From: Diphasiastrum complanatum
Lineage: Eukaryota; Streptophyta; Lycopodiopsida; Lycopodiales; Lycopodiaceae
Assembly (NCBI GenBank): GCA_029204225.1
Contig: CM055093.1
Span: 47,178,854-47,242,853 of the forward strand
Length of the DNA stretch: 64,000 nucleotides
Direction of reading: 5' to 3'
Part shown: piece by piece, positions 48,466 to 58,259 of the stretch
Position numbering within the stretch: position 1 is the first letter of the stretch
How the letters are laid out: every line of letters starts with the position of its first letter
Position numbers and translations under genes: made by a program
The notes under the pieces: model-generated
Databases searched by the model: none
What the model was told of the DNA's origin: nothing
The model's input: only the letters and a program-made list of their open reading frames with translations

Positions 48466-51031
48466 AGAAGAGGAGGATCGTTCTCGTTACAGGGAAGAAG
48501 AAAAAAAAAACTTGGATTTGTGGATAGATGGAACATTATATCCACAAGATCCAAGCACTTTGACACATCCCACGTTCTCTTCAATAACTCACTTAGTTAC
48601 ATGGATATGCAATGGACATAGTGGATTACTAGGATATTGTGAAAGATTGCAAAACCATGGAAAACAACTTTATATGAATAAAGTTCACTTTTTAGAAGGT
48701 GAGTTAATTTGGATATCCTCTTATTGTCAGAATAGAGATTGTCATCTCCAAAAGACATTAGAAGAAAATGAACAATTAAAAAAAATAATGAATCATTACA
48801 TAAGATAACAATCAATATCAAATCAGAACTAGAGCAAATGCAATCAGTCTTACAGTATATTCATATTGAAAACTTACAATTATTGAAGGATGTGGATTTG
48901 GCAAAAAAGAAGGCTGAAAGTAAGAAGCGAAAGCGAAAAAGTTGCAAGGATATTCAAACGCTTTCAAAAGGAGGTTATCGAAATAGAAGGATCCGTGCAT
49001 TCAAGTAAGCATATTTTGATTTTTGTAAGTTTTTCAATGACATTTGGATTTAATTTTAGCTATGGTGATATTCTGTTAACTATCTGTTTTTTTTGCAGAT
49101 TTGCATTAGTAGCTCCTAGGAATATTAAAGACAATGCTTCACTAGGAATGTCATTGGACACAGTATTGACTTGCATATCCACTGAGCGTATCATGATGAA
49201 CAATAGGATTTCAAATGTAAAGTGTAAAATAGCAGAGTCTTTGATGGTGGACATTCAAAAAAATTTAGATAAGACTATAGTTCAGGGTGCTTGTGATTTT
49301 GCGGGTATTAGCAGAGAAGCATATGCAACAATATTTAAACTAATTAGAGAAGTTTTTAAGCAAGTTCAAATTAGAAAAGTCCCAATCCCTAGGACATATC
49401 ACTTGAAGAAAGAGAGGGATACATTAAACATAGGTATGCATAAGATCACTGGAACTCCATTTCATATTGAGGAGGTGTATGAAACTGATGGAAGATCGAT
49501 ATTCTATAATTCATCAAACAATTTATTTGTTGATCTAAATTACTTGCTGAGATACATCGTCACATTCTATGATATAACCTATGAAAAGGTGAATGGCAAA
49601 ATAATCATAGTACTTAAGTTAGATGAGTCAAAAATTGTGAAAGAGCAGAAGATACTAAGGGTTAGTATAACTCTCATGAATGGTGCTCTATCACAAACAG
49701 AGAACCAAGAAGATTTCAGATTCAGTGTCCAGTCAGAAAATGATATATGGTGGTTGACAGCGTTTCATGTAACTAGCCTCATTATTACATTACATTCATT
49801 AAATAGTATTAATACATTGTAAATTAAGTCTGATTAATTTTTTTGGACAGGTGCTAAAAGAGGATCATGATATATTATCATGGATATTCTCAAGGACATC
49901 TTATCCTAGGATCATCAAGGACCATATGCATGGAGGACTTCTCAATGTTCCAGGAGTTGGAGACTTCAATGTTGAATGGCACTTAGCAGGTGATTTGAAA
50001 ACATCAAAATGTATGTATAATGTCTCTCACGGTGCTACATCAAAACACCCTTGTTTGTACTGTATGAAAATGGCAAAAGATGAAACTAGGAGTATAGAAA
50101 TTAGTAGAGAATATGCAGATCCAAACTGGAAGCCTGTGCTGCCTATCCCCTTAAAAAATGTGCATGTTTGCACTCTTCATGCAGAAGTTAGATTAATAGA
50201 AAAGATCAATTATCTTCATATAGTTTTTGCTTGGAATACTAAGCCAGCATCATTAGCAAAGGAAGCTATCTCTCGATTAGAAGATGTTTTATCAAAAGCA
50301 GGACTCCATAAAGGACATGTCAAAATTCAAAAAGATGAAAAGCTTTCAGGAAAGAATGGGAACATGCCAACTAAGCCAAGCATAGGAGGAACAAAAGCAC
50401 ATCGTTTCCTATCAAATCATACTGGTAGGGCTTCTAATATTCAACACTCAGTCTTGACAGATATTATTGTTGCTACTCAGGACTTCGAGAAAGACGGCAA
50501 AACCAGAGTACTAAAAGTTGATGTATGGAAAAAGCTTGATAGAATGATTGCTATTTTAAGAAAAGAAAAATACTCTGATATTGATAAGAAAGTTGTCCAA
50601 AGGACTTGTGTCGAGTTTGTTAATGCAGTATCAAAAGCATGGAGAGATGATCACATCACTCATTACATGGTTAGTATTAAATTCTTGAAATGCTTTCAAA
50701 TTTAAATATATATTTAGATCCAAACATAAGACTAACATTATGATTTTGACATATGCAGCACATACTAAGAGATCATACAACATGTTTTGCAAATACATAT
50801 GGAAGCTTGAGTGTATGGTCATCACAAGGGATGGAGAAGTCACACTGGCAAGCACGAGCATCATTTCATCGAAATACACAACATGGAGGAACCAATGAAA
50901 AACAGAACTACATTTGTCAATTGTTTCAGTGGTTCTACTGTAGAGTTCAAATTCGACATATAACAAAGTCCACACAATACAACAAGTTTAGAAAAGCATG
51001 CAAGTTCATACAGGAAGAGAAAATTAGATGA
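48466..51031 (+). pseudogene. Transposase-like gene (four exons, one frameshift)
   Basis: Exons at 48466-49004, 49099-49768, 49851-50669 and 50759-51031 join in frame through GT-AG introns of 94, 82 and 89 bp. One frameshift lies in an A8 run at 48778-48785. Candidate catalytic residues are D in KLDESKI (codon 49622), D in WHLAGDLKTSKC (codon 49992) and E in GMEKSHWQAR (codon 50834), with CLYC (50052-50063) shortly after the second D. The order, with GDLK...ATSKHPCLYC after an LDE/ISLMNGAL block, recalls a transposase-like protein family I associate with cnidarian and other eukaryotic genomes, but I cannot name the superfamily. The first exon has a basic segment (KKAESKKRKRKS), a possible nuclear signal. 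The true 5' end is not visible; an acceptor TTTGCAG at 48459-48465 suggests an upstream exon. Confidence 0.6.
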
Positions 51032-51165
51032 TTGTTGAGTACAAGATCATCATTATCATCAAATCATGACATGTTCAGAATCGCTTTGCAAATTCATTGA
51101 ACAAGAAAGGAGAAATACTCAATGTAAATGTATTGATTGTATTATACCAAAATGCAAAGTGTCAA

Positions 51166-52675
51166 CTATTCATCATCAGATCTTGTGTCAGATTCTATGG
51201 CAGTATTGTCATGAAGAAATTCTCTGCTAGCGTATGCATCTAATAGATGTGCATTATCCTTATTTCCACTAAGCTCAATATAAGTGGAATACAATGAATA
51301 ATGGGAGCTCCTTAAAGGAACATTCCCATCAGTAAAGCCTAAAATGTTCAAAACATAAGATCTTTTGACAAAATTGATCTTATTTGTCTTTACAAATTTA
51401 TGTCCTCCTAGGTAAAATGATAAAGCTTTAACTGCCATTATAAGAGTCTCCCCAACTGGGCTCAGCTTGGAATGAGCAATACAGATCTCATTCTTCAAGA
51501 AATGCCTAAGATAGTGGCCAAGTCCACTATCCCTCTGGAAAGATGATGCGTGTTGTCTGAAACCACCTCGTCTCGCAGCAAAATCATCTATTATGAGAGC
51601 ATCCTGCAATAGGAAATTTGCTAGCAAAAACACATTCAGTGATTAGAAATATTGTAATGCAAGGAAGTTTAAACACTTACACATTTTTCATCATCAACAG
51701 CAACCAGATCAGGATGATCAATATAATGACCACGTACTGAACAAGAATCATCCCTGAAATGCAATAATGATGGACAAGGGAAGCCCATCTGGGATTGAAA
51801 TGCTGTGAATTCTTCATCGGATGGTCTGTCTCGCCCATCCTCAGCTATATTTGATAAAGTCTTAGTCAAGCATTCTTCAGTAGTCATAATTCTCTCCTCA
51901 TCATCAAAATCAATACCAACAACAAGATCATCTGTTTCAAAATCTACGAAGTTGGAGAATTCAAAAATTGTGCCGAATAATAAACATAGAACTTCATCTT
52001 CACGATAGTCAAAAAATTTACATAAATCAACAATAGTAGAATATACATTGTCATTAATATAATATACAGACAAATTGAATAGACATTTAGAATTCTCTGT
52101 AGGGTTGGATTCATCAGCATATGTATTTTGGCCAATAAAAGAATCCCGTAGAGAATCAGTATTTATATTTATAAAGTCACTTTCCTTATCATGAGTGTCG
52201 ATAAGAAAGTGACTGATGTCCTTAATAGCTGACTGAACGGAGGATGATGAAAAGCGAGGTCAGCAACAAAAATTTCATCATCATCTGGGATCTGAAATAA
52301 CAGAAAAAGTACGAAACCACTCTGATATTCAACCAATCGACATTTCTTGTTACAATAAGGACACAGTGAACTGCTTTTGAAAAGATCAAACAATTTGGTG
52401 AACATTCTATCAAATCTATGTCTGAAAGCTGGGAAGAAGTGAACCAGATCAGTATAATGCATGTACTGGAGTGAACCTATAGAGAAAACATGCTTATTAA
52501 GTATATCTCTGAATCTAACATAATGTTGATAAAAAAACGTCAAAATTCGGTTGTGCAGTCCTGAAAACATGTAGATATGGCCTGAATAGGCTGTGGAAGT
52601 AGTCCAGATTTTCCCAAATTCACTAAGAAATGAACTCAAGCCTGAATCTTGTGAGGATCCTGAGGAAGAGGCCAT
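51166..52675 (-). CDS. Unknown transposon gene, minus strand
   Basis: The start at 52675 gives MASSSGSSQDSGLSSFLSEF. A central segment has CPYCNKKC (possible zinc site). Near 52240 the reading must shift into the frame SAIKDISHFLIDTHDKESDF, by an indel or an unrecognised intron. A clean GT-AG intron (51604-51680) then joins VDDEKC to DALIIDDFAARRGGFRQ. The end is acidic (ESDTRSDDE). Total about 490 residues. It converges tail to tail with the transposase-like gene (135 bp apart) and diverges from the histone gene across an 830-bp spacer. Domain not recognised; it may be an accessory DNA-binding protein, as in two-gene transposons. Confidence 0.55.
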
Positions 52676-53506
52676 CGAAATAAAGTGAATATCGCACTTG
52701 TGCGCGAGGGAGACGAGAAAAAAAACTAACTATCAAGATGGCGCACAAGAGAGATATGTACGGCTTGAGATACCGAATATCGCACTTGAGCGCAAGTAGG
52801 TGTCGTTGAGTGCAAACGGTCAACAAAGCGCACACACAAGAGTGATATGCCGTGAATTTTGATAATGGAAAAAGGTAAAAAATTAATCGGTTTTTGTGCC
52901 ATTTATACTAAATTTTTGCACGTGCAGTCAACGGTCAATGGACACATGTCTACTTTCGATTCGACTACAGCTACTGGCACGTGCGAGGTGACACTTGGAC
53001 ACGTGTGAAATGACAATTGGACATGTGTCGCGTGTTCATTTGTGTGCTCAAAAACACATGTCACTCTATCATTTGCTCGTACAAATCCCACACGTGTAAA
53101 GTGACAACGTGATACATGTCACTCTGTCATTTGTTCGTACAACTCTCACACGTGTGATTGGACATTCTTTTGCACGTGCGAACCAGGATATAAAATCACA
53201 AACTTCAATGAATTTTTTTCAATTTTTTTTTTCGCTCCGCATATCGCACTTGTGCGTGTCCTTCAACTCGAATTTCCACCTACTGCCTTTCATGCACACA
53301 GGCCCAATACACCTGCCTACGTGTCCCCCTGTATCACACTTGTGCGCGTTTCTTCAGAACTAATATCTTTCTGTTATATTCAGTTCGCACGGTCCGATAT
53401 ACCATACGTTCCTTCCATACATATCGGTTCTCTTCGAGATTTTTGTCACCCTTCTGTTCTCATCCTCCCCGTCGCGCGCAAGTCCGCTATTGCATGATAC
53501 ACATCC
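52676..53506. promoter_or_regulatory. Bidirectional promoter region rich in CACGTG/ACACGTGT palindromes
   Basis: This spacer separates two divergent starts. It holds repeated ATATCGCACTTGTGCGC motifs (near 52690, 52780, 53240 and 53335) and at least nine E-box/G-box-like palindromes (GCACGTGC, ACACGTGT, ACATGTGT) between 52918 and 53180. G-box cores bind bZIP and bHLH factors in plants. The clustered palindromes may alternatively bind the element's own proteins. Confidence 0.5.
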
Positions 53507-53932
53507 ATGGATAGGAGAAAGCAGACCAGGAGGGACTTCTTCTCTCATGGCTCATCCTCAGCCCCTGCGGTGGCCATTACCCCTCCTGCTAGACATAGAA
53601 CGTGCAACCGCAGCAGGTGGCTCTCTGAGATACGCAAGTACCAGAGATCAACTACGTTGTTGATCCCAAGGCCTCCATTCTACCGTGCTGTCCGAAACAT
53701 AACAAGAAATGATCTTGGACAGTTGGTCAGATTTACACCCAGTGCTCTTCAGTGCCTTTAGGAGACTGCTGAAGATTACCTTAGTCTTTTTTTTGAAGAT
53801 TCATTTTTGCTTGCCATTCATTCCAAGAGAGTCACAATAATGCCCAAGGATTTTCAGCTCCTGATGAGAATGAGGGATAGGTTCTGTAGGTTGCACGTAT
53901 CTCAGTCTTCTGCTCCCAGGCAACACCTGTAG
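53507..53932 (+). pseudogene. Divergent histone H3, CENH3-like, with one in-frame TAG
   Basis: A 141-residue H3 frame without introns. The fold is unmistakable: EIRKYQRSTTLLIPRPPF (alpha-N), RAVRNI (alpha-1), ALQCL then [20 protein letters not shown] (alpha-2) and [13 protein letters not shown] (loop 2/alpha-3). Residue 85, normally Gln in ALQEA, is TAG at 53759-53761. CENH3-like traits are LLIP, TAEDYL, KDFQL and one extra residue in loop 1 (RNITRNDLGQLVRF against REIAQDFKTDLRF). H3-like traits are IRKYQ.ST and KRVTIMPKD. The tail keeps KQT near position 5 (MDRRKQTRRD) but lacks both ARKS motifs. CENH3 marks centromeric nucleosomes. Plant CENH3 genes usually have introns, so an intronless copy suggests retroposed capture. 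The alternative is a capture of ordinary H3 that diverged. Confidence 0.85.
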
Positions 53933-53948
53933 ATAGGATGATCTTCCT

Positions 53949-54284
53949 ATGAAGTGTCCTAGGAAGCAGAGTGCCCCCAAGAGAGCTCCAAAGAAAGCAA
54001 AGATCATAGACACCATAGATTCTGTGAAACTTGACCCGGAATCAATTGTAGATAACGCTGTTGTTGATAATACTGTAAATATAACTATAGTTGTTTTGGA
54101 TACCGCTTTAATTCCTATAGATACTACACATCCACCTTCTCCTCCTCCAATTTTTTATACATAAATAGATTCGGATGAGTATCTTAGATTTGAGAAAGAC
54201 ATATCGGATGCTATAGATAAAATTGATACTCCTTTTTGTTTTAGACTAGATGAATTTGATTTTAGTATTAATTTTAGAGTTTAG
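53949..54284 (+). pseudogene. Lysine-rich then acidic ORF downstream of the histone
   Basis: Only 16 bp after the H3 stop, in another frame. It starts MKCPRKQSAPKRAPKKAK and continues with IDTIDSVKLDPES, a Val/Asn/Asp-rich middle and PPSPPPIF. A TAA at 54162-54164 is followed in the same frame by an acidic tail, IDSDEYLRFEKDISDAIDKI, to a TAG at 54282-54284. The basic-then-acidic pattern could be a chromatin-type disordered protein, or a linker of one larger H3-fusion gene broken by a frameshift. No domain recognised. Confidence 0.45.
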
Positions 54285-54289
54285 ATTGC

Positions 54290-55198
54290 TTGGATCTCAA
54301 AGACAGACAGACTTCTATCAGCAATCTTGTGATAGAGTCTGGGTTGACACTCTTGCAATTTGACATTGCAAGAGATTCATCAAACGAGTTGCTGGTGCTG
54401 AGTAACTTTCTGCTCCAGGCCTTCAAGCAGAATAATGACACATTGTCACAGTGTCTGACAAGTGGATTCACACCAGCAACAAAGTATCTGGTCATTCTTT
54501 ATCATACCAAGTAAGATATATTAAGTGATTCTTCTTGCTTTATGCATTAACAATGACATTTTCAATTTAAATAGATCTCAAAATTGTCGCGAAAGTACTT
54601 TCAATCTTGACCACTAGAGTTCAAACTTGATCTCTATTAAGAGATCTGTAAATAATAGTATCAAAGGTTTTTGTGTCAAGATGAATTCGGCAAAAAATAC
54701 GCATAAGGATGTAGATATATATCTGCCATATTTAAGTAAATATATTCCTACAATTGTTCCCCATTCCGTGGACTGGGAGATCGAGAGTTTGGAGGTAAAC
54801 TCTGTCTTTCTTAATAGCATGTTGAAATCAGTATTCTATTGTAATTTTTTCATTCTAATTCATTCTGTTTCATAATTAATTTCTTTTGTGCTGAATTATT
54901 TTGCAATCACCACAGCAAAATGATTCATTCAGCTGTGGGTGGTACACGTTATACAATGCCAAGTTATTTTTTGAGTGGTTCAACCTTCAGGAAGATGTTG
55001 ATATTTCTAAGGTAATAAATTATGTTTATTCTTATTTTTGGAATCATGATTAGTTTTCTACTTTGTTGATGTTTTTAGCCATTACTAATACATGAATGTT
55101 CTATTTTGCAGTTTACACTTCCTGAGTACACATCAAGCCAGGTGTACAGATTCAGACAAGAAATCATCCTGAGTATACTGGCTAGGGCAAGGCTTTAG
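54290..55198 (+). pseudogene. C48/Ulp1-like cysteine protease C-terminal region
   Basis: Exons 54290-54510, 54575-54794, 54916-55011 and 55112-55198 join in frame by GT-AG introns. An in-frame TAG lies at 54615-54617. The third exon begins QNDSFSCGWYTLYNAKLFFE: Gln six residues before a Cys-Gly pair, the oxyanion-hole/catalytic-Cys arrangement of Ulp1/SENP proteases (QxxxxxCG). It is followed by a helix and FTLPEYTSSQVYRFRQEIIL, like the C-terminal helix of that fold. A preceding WEIESLE matches the usual Trp-containing strand. The His-Trp and Asp motifs are not seen, so the N-terminal half is lost or too diverged. Ulp1-like proteases are frequent passengers in plant transposons. Confidence 0.5.
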
Positions 55199-55574
55199 CC
55201 TCCCTTTATTGATGATAGTGCAAAGGACGATATAGTAGTACTAAATTAAGATCAGAACATATATATATAGCATAGAAAAAAAAATACATGTATAGAATTC
55301 ATAGAAAAATATACATTTATATATCAAATGCTGCTCCATTTTATGAATTTGGGAGCACAAAATACATGTACTGATTCCCAACTTGGACTTTCATTTATTG
55401 AATGAAAGAGTGTACACACAGATTTCTACTAAAGTTTATTTGAAACTATTGTTCTCCCACAATGGTGATTGTTGTAGGTAGATCTTTGCAGCACGTTATC
55501 AGCTCCTGTCTTTTGTGCATTTGTGACATGACAAATATTAGTGAATGTGCAATTGTAAATAATGACATTGTCTA
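55199..55574. other. Convergent intergenic spacer in the transposon
   Basis: AT-rich sequence between the protease-like gene and the convergent minus-strand gene. Short A-rich runs and ATATATATAG occur. No gene. Confidence 0.5.
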
Positions 55575-56814
55575 TTATTTTGCTCTATTTTGACATGGCA
55601 ATAAACATAAAGTACTTACGAGTCTTCCGTTGATGATAAATCTGAAATATGTTGGTAAATTGGTTTGTAATAGCATGAGCTCTGTTTTGATAAAATCAAG
55701 CTTCCAATGTTCTTCCACCTCAACCATAGTAAAATATTCCTCATTGTAGATAATGCTTATCTCCATTCGGTTTGTGTGACCATTTAGTTCAAAGTCTTGA
55801 TCCAGTGGTAGCCATGTACCTTCAATTTTCTTGTATCTCTGGTAGCTAAATGTGAGACTGAGCATTTGCTTTTCGATATGATAATGAAAGATCATTGAGG
55901 ACTTTTTAATCCTGCATTCTATGTCATTATTTGTTTTACTATCCCAGCCTTGATCCATGAGATCTGACAGTCTCATCTGATAAATCCTTGAAAACAAATA
56001 AAGTTGGTGTCCTACGAACACTAGCACTCGAGAAAAAATCAACAAATATATGTAATGAGATAAACCAACTTAGTTGAACAATTTTTGAGCCTGTGCTTAT
56101 CTTCATAGCATTTCTAATATCAATTAGTAGTTTGCATCTGAAGGATTCAAAAACAATGCTGTCAGGAGTAGGCCACTCATTACTTTGAAAACTAGGCAAT
56201 GGAATTGCTTTGAGCTTGCCAAAACCTCCATCTGTTTGTGGCATATATAAAGATTCATAAAAATAGATACAAATCTGCAAGTTCCTTTGGACTTCTTCCT
56301 TTGTGTTGCAGCTTTCCAACATCAGAAAGAATCATGTCTAATATTCCTGCAATTGATTGTGCGGGCTCCCATTCACTTATGCATGATGGATATAAATCTG
56401 AAAGAAAAAAACAATGTTGAAGCATTTAAATCATAATCTGAAGAGCATCAATAAAGAAAATCACCTATGATTGCCCTAGAGTGCATATGTTTTGATATAC
56501 TTACAATTACATTTTTGATGATCATGAGGATTGATATCATGCACTTTGATTTCTGAATGCATATATACATGTTGTACTAAGACTTCTGATATAGATTGAC
56601 CTCCTAGGGTAGTCTTAAACTCCAAAATTTTTGCTTTCCAATAAGGTTTGTAAGTCATTTTTGCTCTTTTCTTTTGTCAAAAATTGACCTTTGATGATGG
56701 ATGCAGCAATACCCATGAGTTCTTCATATATTTTGTTGGCTTCCAGTTATCAGCTTCATCTTTCTCATTGTAAAGAATCACAGAATCGATTGTAGATCTG
56801 GGTATCCTTGCCAT
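55575..56814 (-). pseudogene. Unknown transposon protein with KCNC motif (copy of 2762-3708)
   Basis: Start chosen at ATG 56814 (MARIPRSTIDSVIL) because similarity to the copy at 2762 begins there, although the frame stays open upstream. Blocks in order: WVLLHPSSKVNF, TGA at 56677-56679 (the other copy has CGG), YWKAKILEFKTT, VLVQHVYMHSEI then HDHQKCNCKY, a probable intron, GILDMILSDVGKLQ and RSPKELA, a frameshift near 56270, STGSKIVQLSW, FVFKDLSDET, FHYHIEKQMLSLTFSYQRY and NRMEISIIYNEEYF. The WKAKILE...VLVQHVY...KCNC part has the feel of a BAH- or chromo-like chromatin module, but this is speculative. Confidence 0.6.
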
Positions 56815-57226
56815 TGCTATTTTCAAAGCTTGGGCGCCAAAAATCCCTCTGATATGATACTTAATTTCAATTTTTCGTATCACATTTAATCTAATGTGAA
56901 TGCCAACATAGTCACAATTACTGTGTATACCATATTTTATGTAACTGTACATACTATATTTCTATAACTATAACTAGTATAGTTAGAAAATTTCATTATA
57001 CTAACCACCAGAGTCAAGTAAATTTAACTTGAGGTATTGACGTCGGACAGGAAAAAGAAACCAATGGGATACGTCCATGCTGCCCAGACACAAATTTCAA
57101 AGTATTCTATATTGCATTTTTATTTTTTAGTTAATTTGAACTACGTTACGTAGATTTCAAATCTGTGCATTTTGATTGGGCCTGGTGACGGTCAAAACTA
57201 AAGAAAAAAAATAAAAGTATCTTTAG
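56815..57226. other. Right subterminal region of the transposon
   Basis: No gene. Shares GGCCCAATCA and GACGTCAATA with the equivalent region of the 2.35-kb copy (reverse complement here), supporting common ancestry of the ends. Confidence 0.5.
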
Positions 57227-57256
57227 AAAGGGTCTTTTTGATATTGAGAACTCCTC
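57227..57256 (-). repeat. Right terminal inverted repeat
   Basis: Exact reverse complement of 47837-47866, with the Copia RT sequence resuming immediately outside. Confidence 0.85.
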
Positions 57257-58033
57257 TAATGATCATTTCCTGTGAGTATAATGTCATCAACATACAGGTG
57301 CAAAGGTTTCATCATAATCTATGCCTTTAACTTGCAAAAAACCTTTTGCTACAAGTCTGGCTTTATACTTATGAATGGAACCATCTTGATTATATTTCAA
57401 TCTATATATCCATTTACAAGTAAGAGGCTTCTTTCCATAAGGTAAATCAACAGACTTTCAAGTTTGATTTTCCATTAATGCATCAAACTCTACTTGCATA
57501 GCTTTCCTCCAATATTGAGACTTATTTGCTTCCTCAAAACTAGTTGGTTCTTCAAGCATAGTAGTCAAGAAAGTATAAGAGTTGAGTAGCTGAGAATCTT
57601 CCCTTTACTCCCCTTTGTCACTATAAGTGAGCCTTGATGGCTCAATCCTTGTCCTTGTTGATCTTCTTGGCACCCTTGGACTTTGAGTAAGTTCCACGTG
57701 GTCTTCATCTTCATGAAGCTCCTCCTCGGCCATAGCATGATCCTTGACAAGTTGAGTGTTGTTGGAAGTCACCTTTCCTTTGGCTTGGAGAGATTCATCA
57801 AAAAGCACATCTCTACTTACAACAACTTTCTTGGTAATAGGATTAAATATCTTGTAAGCTTTCTTACTTTCACTATAACCAACAAAGATGCCTTTGAAAG
57901 AAGTGGCATCTTTCTTTTTCCTTGTTTCTAAAGGAATATGTACATAACAAGTACATCCAAAAACTTTCAAATCACTAAGATTTGGCTTTTTGCCAAACAG
58001 TACTTCATAAGGTGTAAGTCCTTTAATGGCACT
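57257..58033 (-). pseudogene. Copia integrase C-terminus and RT N-terminal part
   Basis: Minus-strand reading: LKGLTPYEVLFGKKPNLSDL, KVFGCTCYVHIP, GIFVGYSESKKAYKIFNPIT, VVVSRDVLFDES (end of integrase), an acidic hinge, then the degenerate RT start through to [11 protein letters not shown] at ~57262-57300, which includes the catalytic YVDD. The inserted transposon follows. At the 58033 side the sequence jumps directly to the leader. Confidence 0.8.
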
Positions 58034-58259
58034 ATTTTATTGGGTCGTGGACGAGCCCGGGACAATGTACGGCCTCACACGTGTGAAAAGTGTTCCTACA
58101 GCCCACAACAAGTTCTGGTCCAAAAATTTTGAGAATACCTATCAAATCCAACTCGCTACACAAAAATTAGCTAGTTTCCAATAACTTGCTAATTTTGGCT
58201 TTGATTTGGATCAACCCTATCAATTTCAATAAAACCTCTTGTACTTGGCTCTGATACCA

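Larger units (their letters stand above)
47837..57256. mobile_element. 9.4-kb multi-gene TIR DNA transposon carrying a CENH3-like histone
   Basis: Perfect 30-bp terminal inverted repeats lie exactly between two halves of a Copia RT gene, so the inserted segment is defined independently by repeats and by the split host. The flanking dinucleotide TA is present on both sides (47835-47836 and 57257-57258) and could be the target duplication, though TA is palindromic and the match is not conclusive. Genes from left to right: transposase-like (+), unknown (-), H3-like (+), lysine-rich acidic ORF (+), C48-protease-like (+), unknown (-). All but the left part of the minus gene at 51166 show clear damage (frameshift or stop). 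The terminal repeats do not begin with signatures of the usual plant superfamilies (CACTA, hAT CAGGG, Mariner CTCCCTCC). Confidence 0.8.

Noticed and set aside
53507-53932. Native host CENH3 gene
   Set aside because: It lies between TIRs of a mobile element, has an internal stop and lacks the introns usual in plant CENH3 genes.
47837-57256. Endogenised giant-virus fragment, because of the histone and protease genes
   Set aside because: Perfect TIRs, insertion inside a Copia RT, spliced genes and a transposase-like gene favour a transposon. No viral capsid, polymerase or other hallmark gene is seen.
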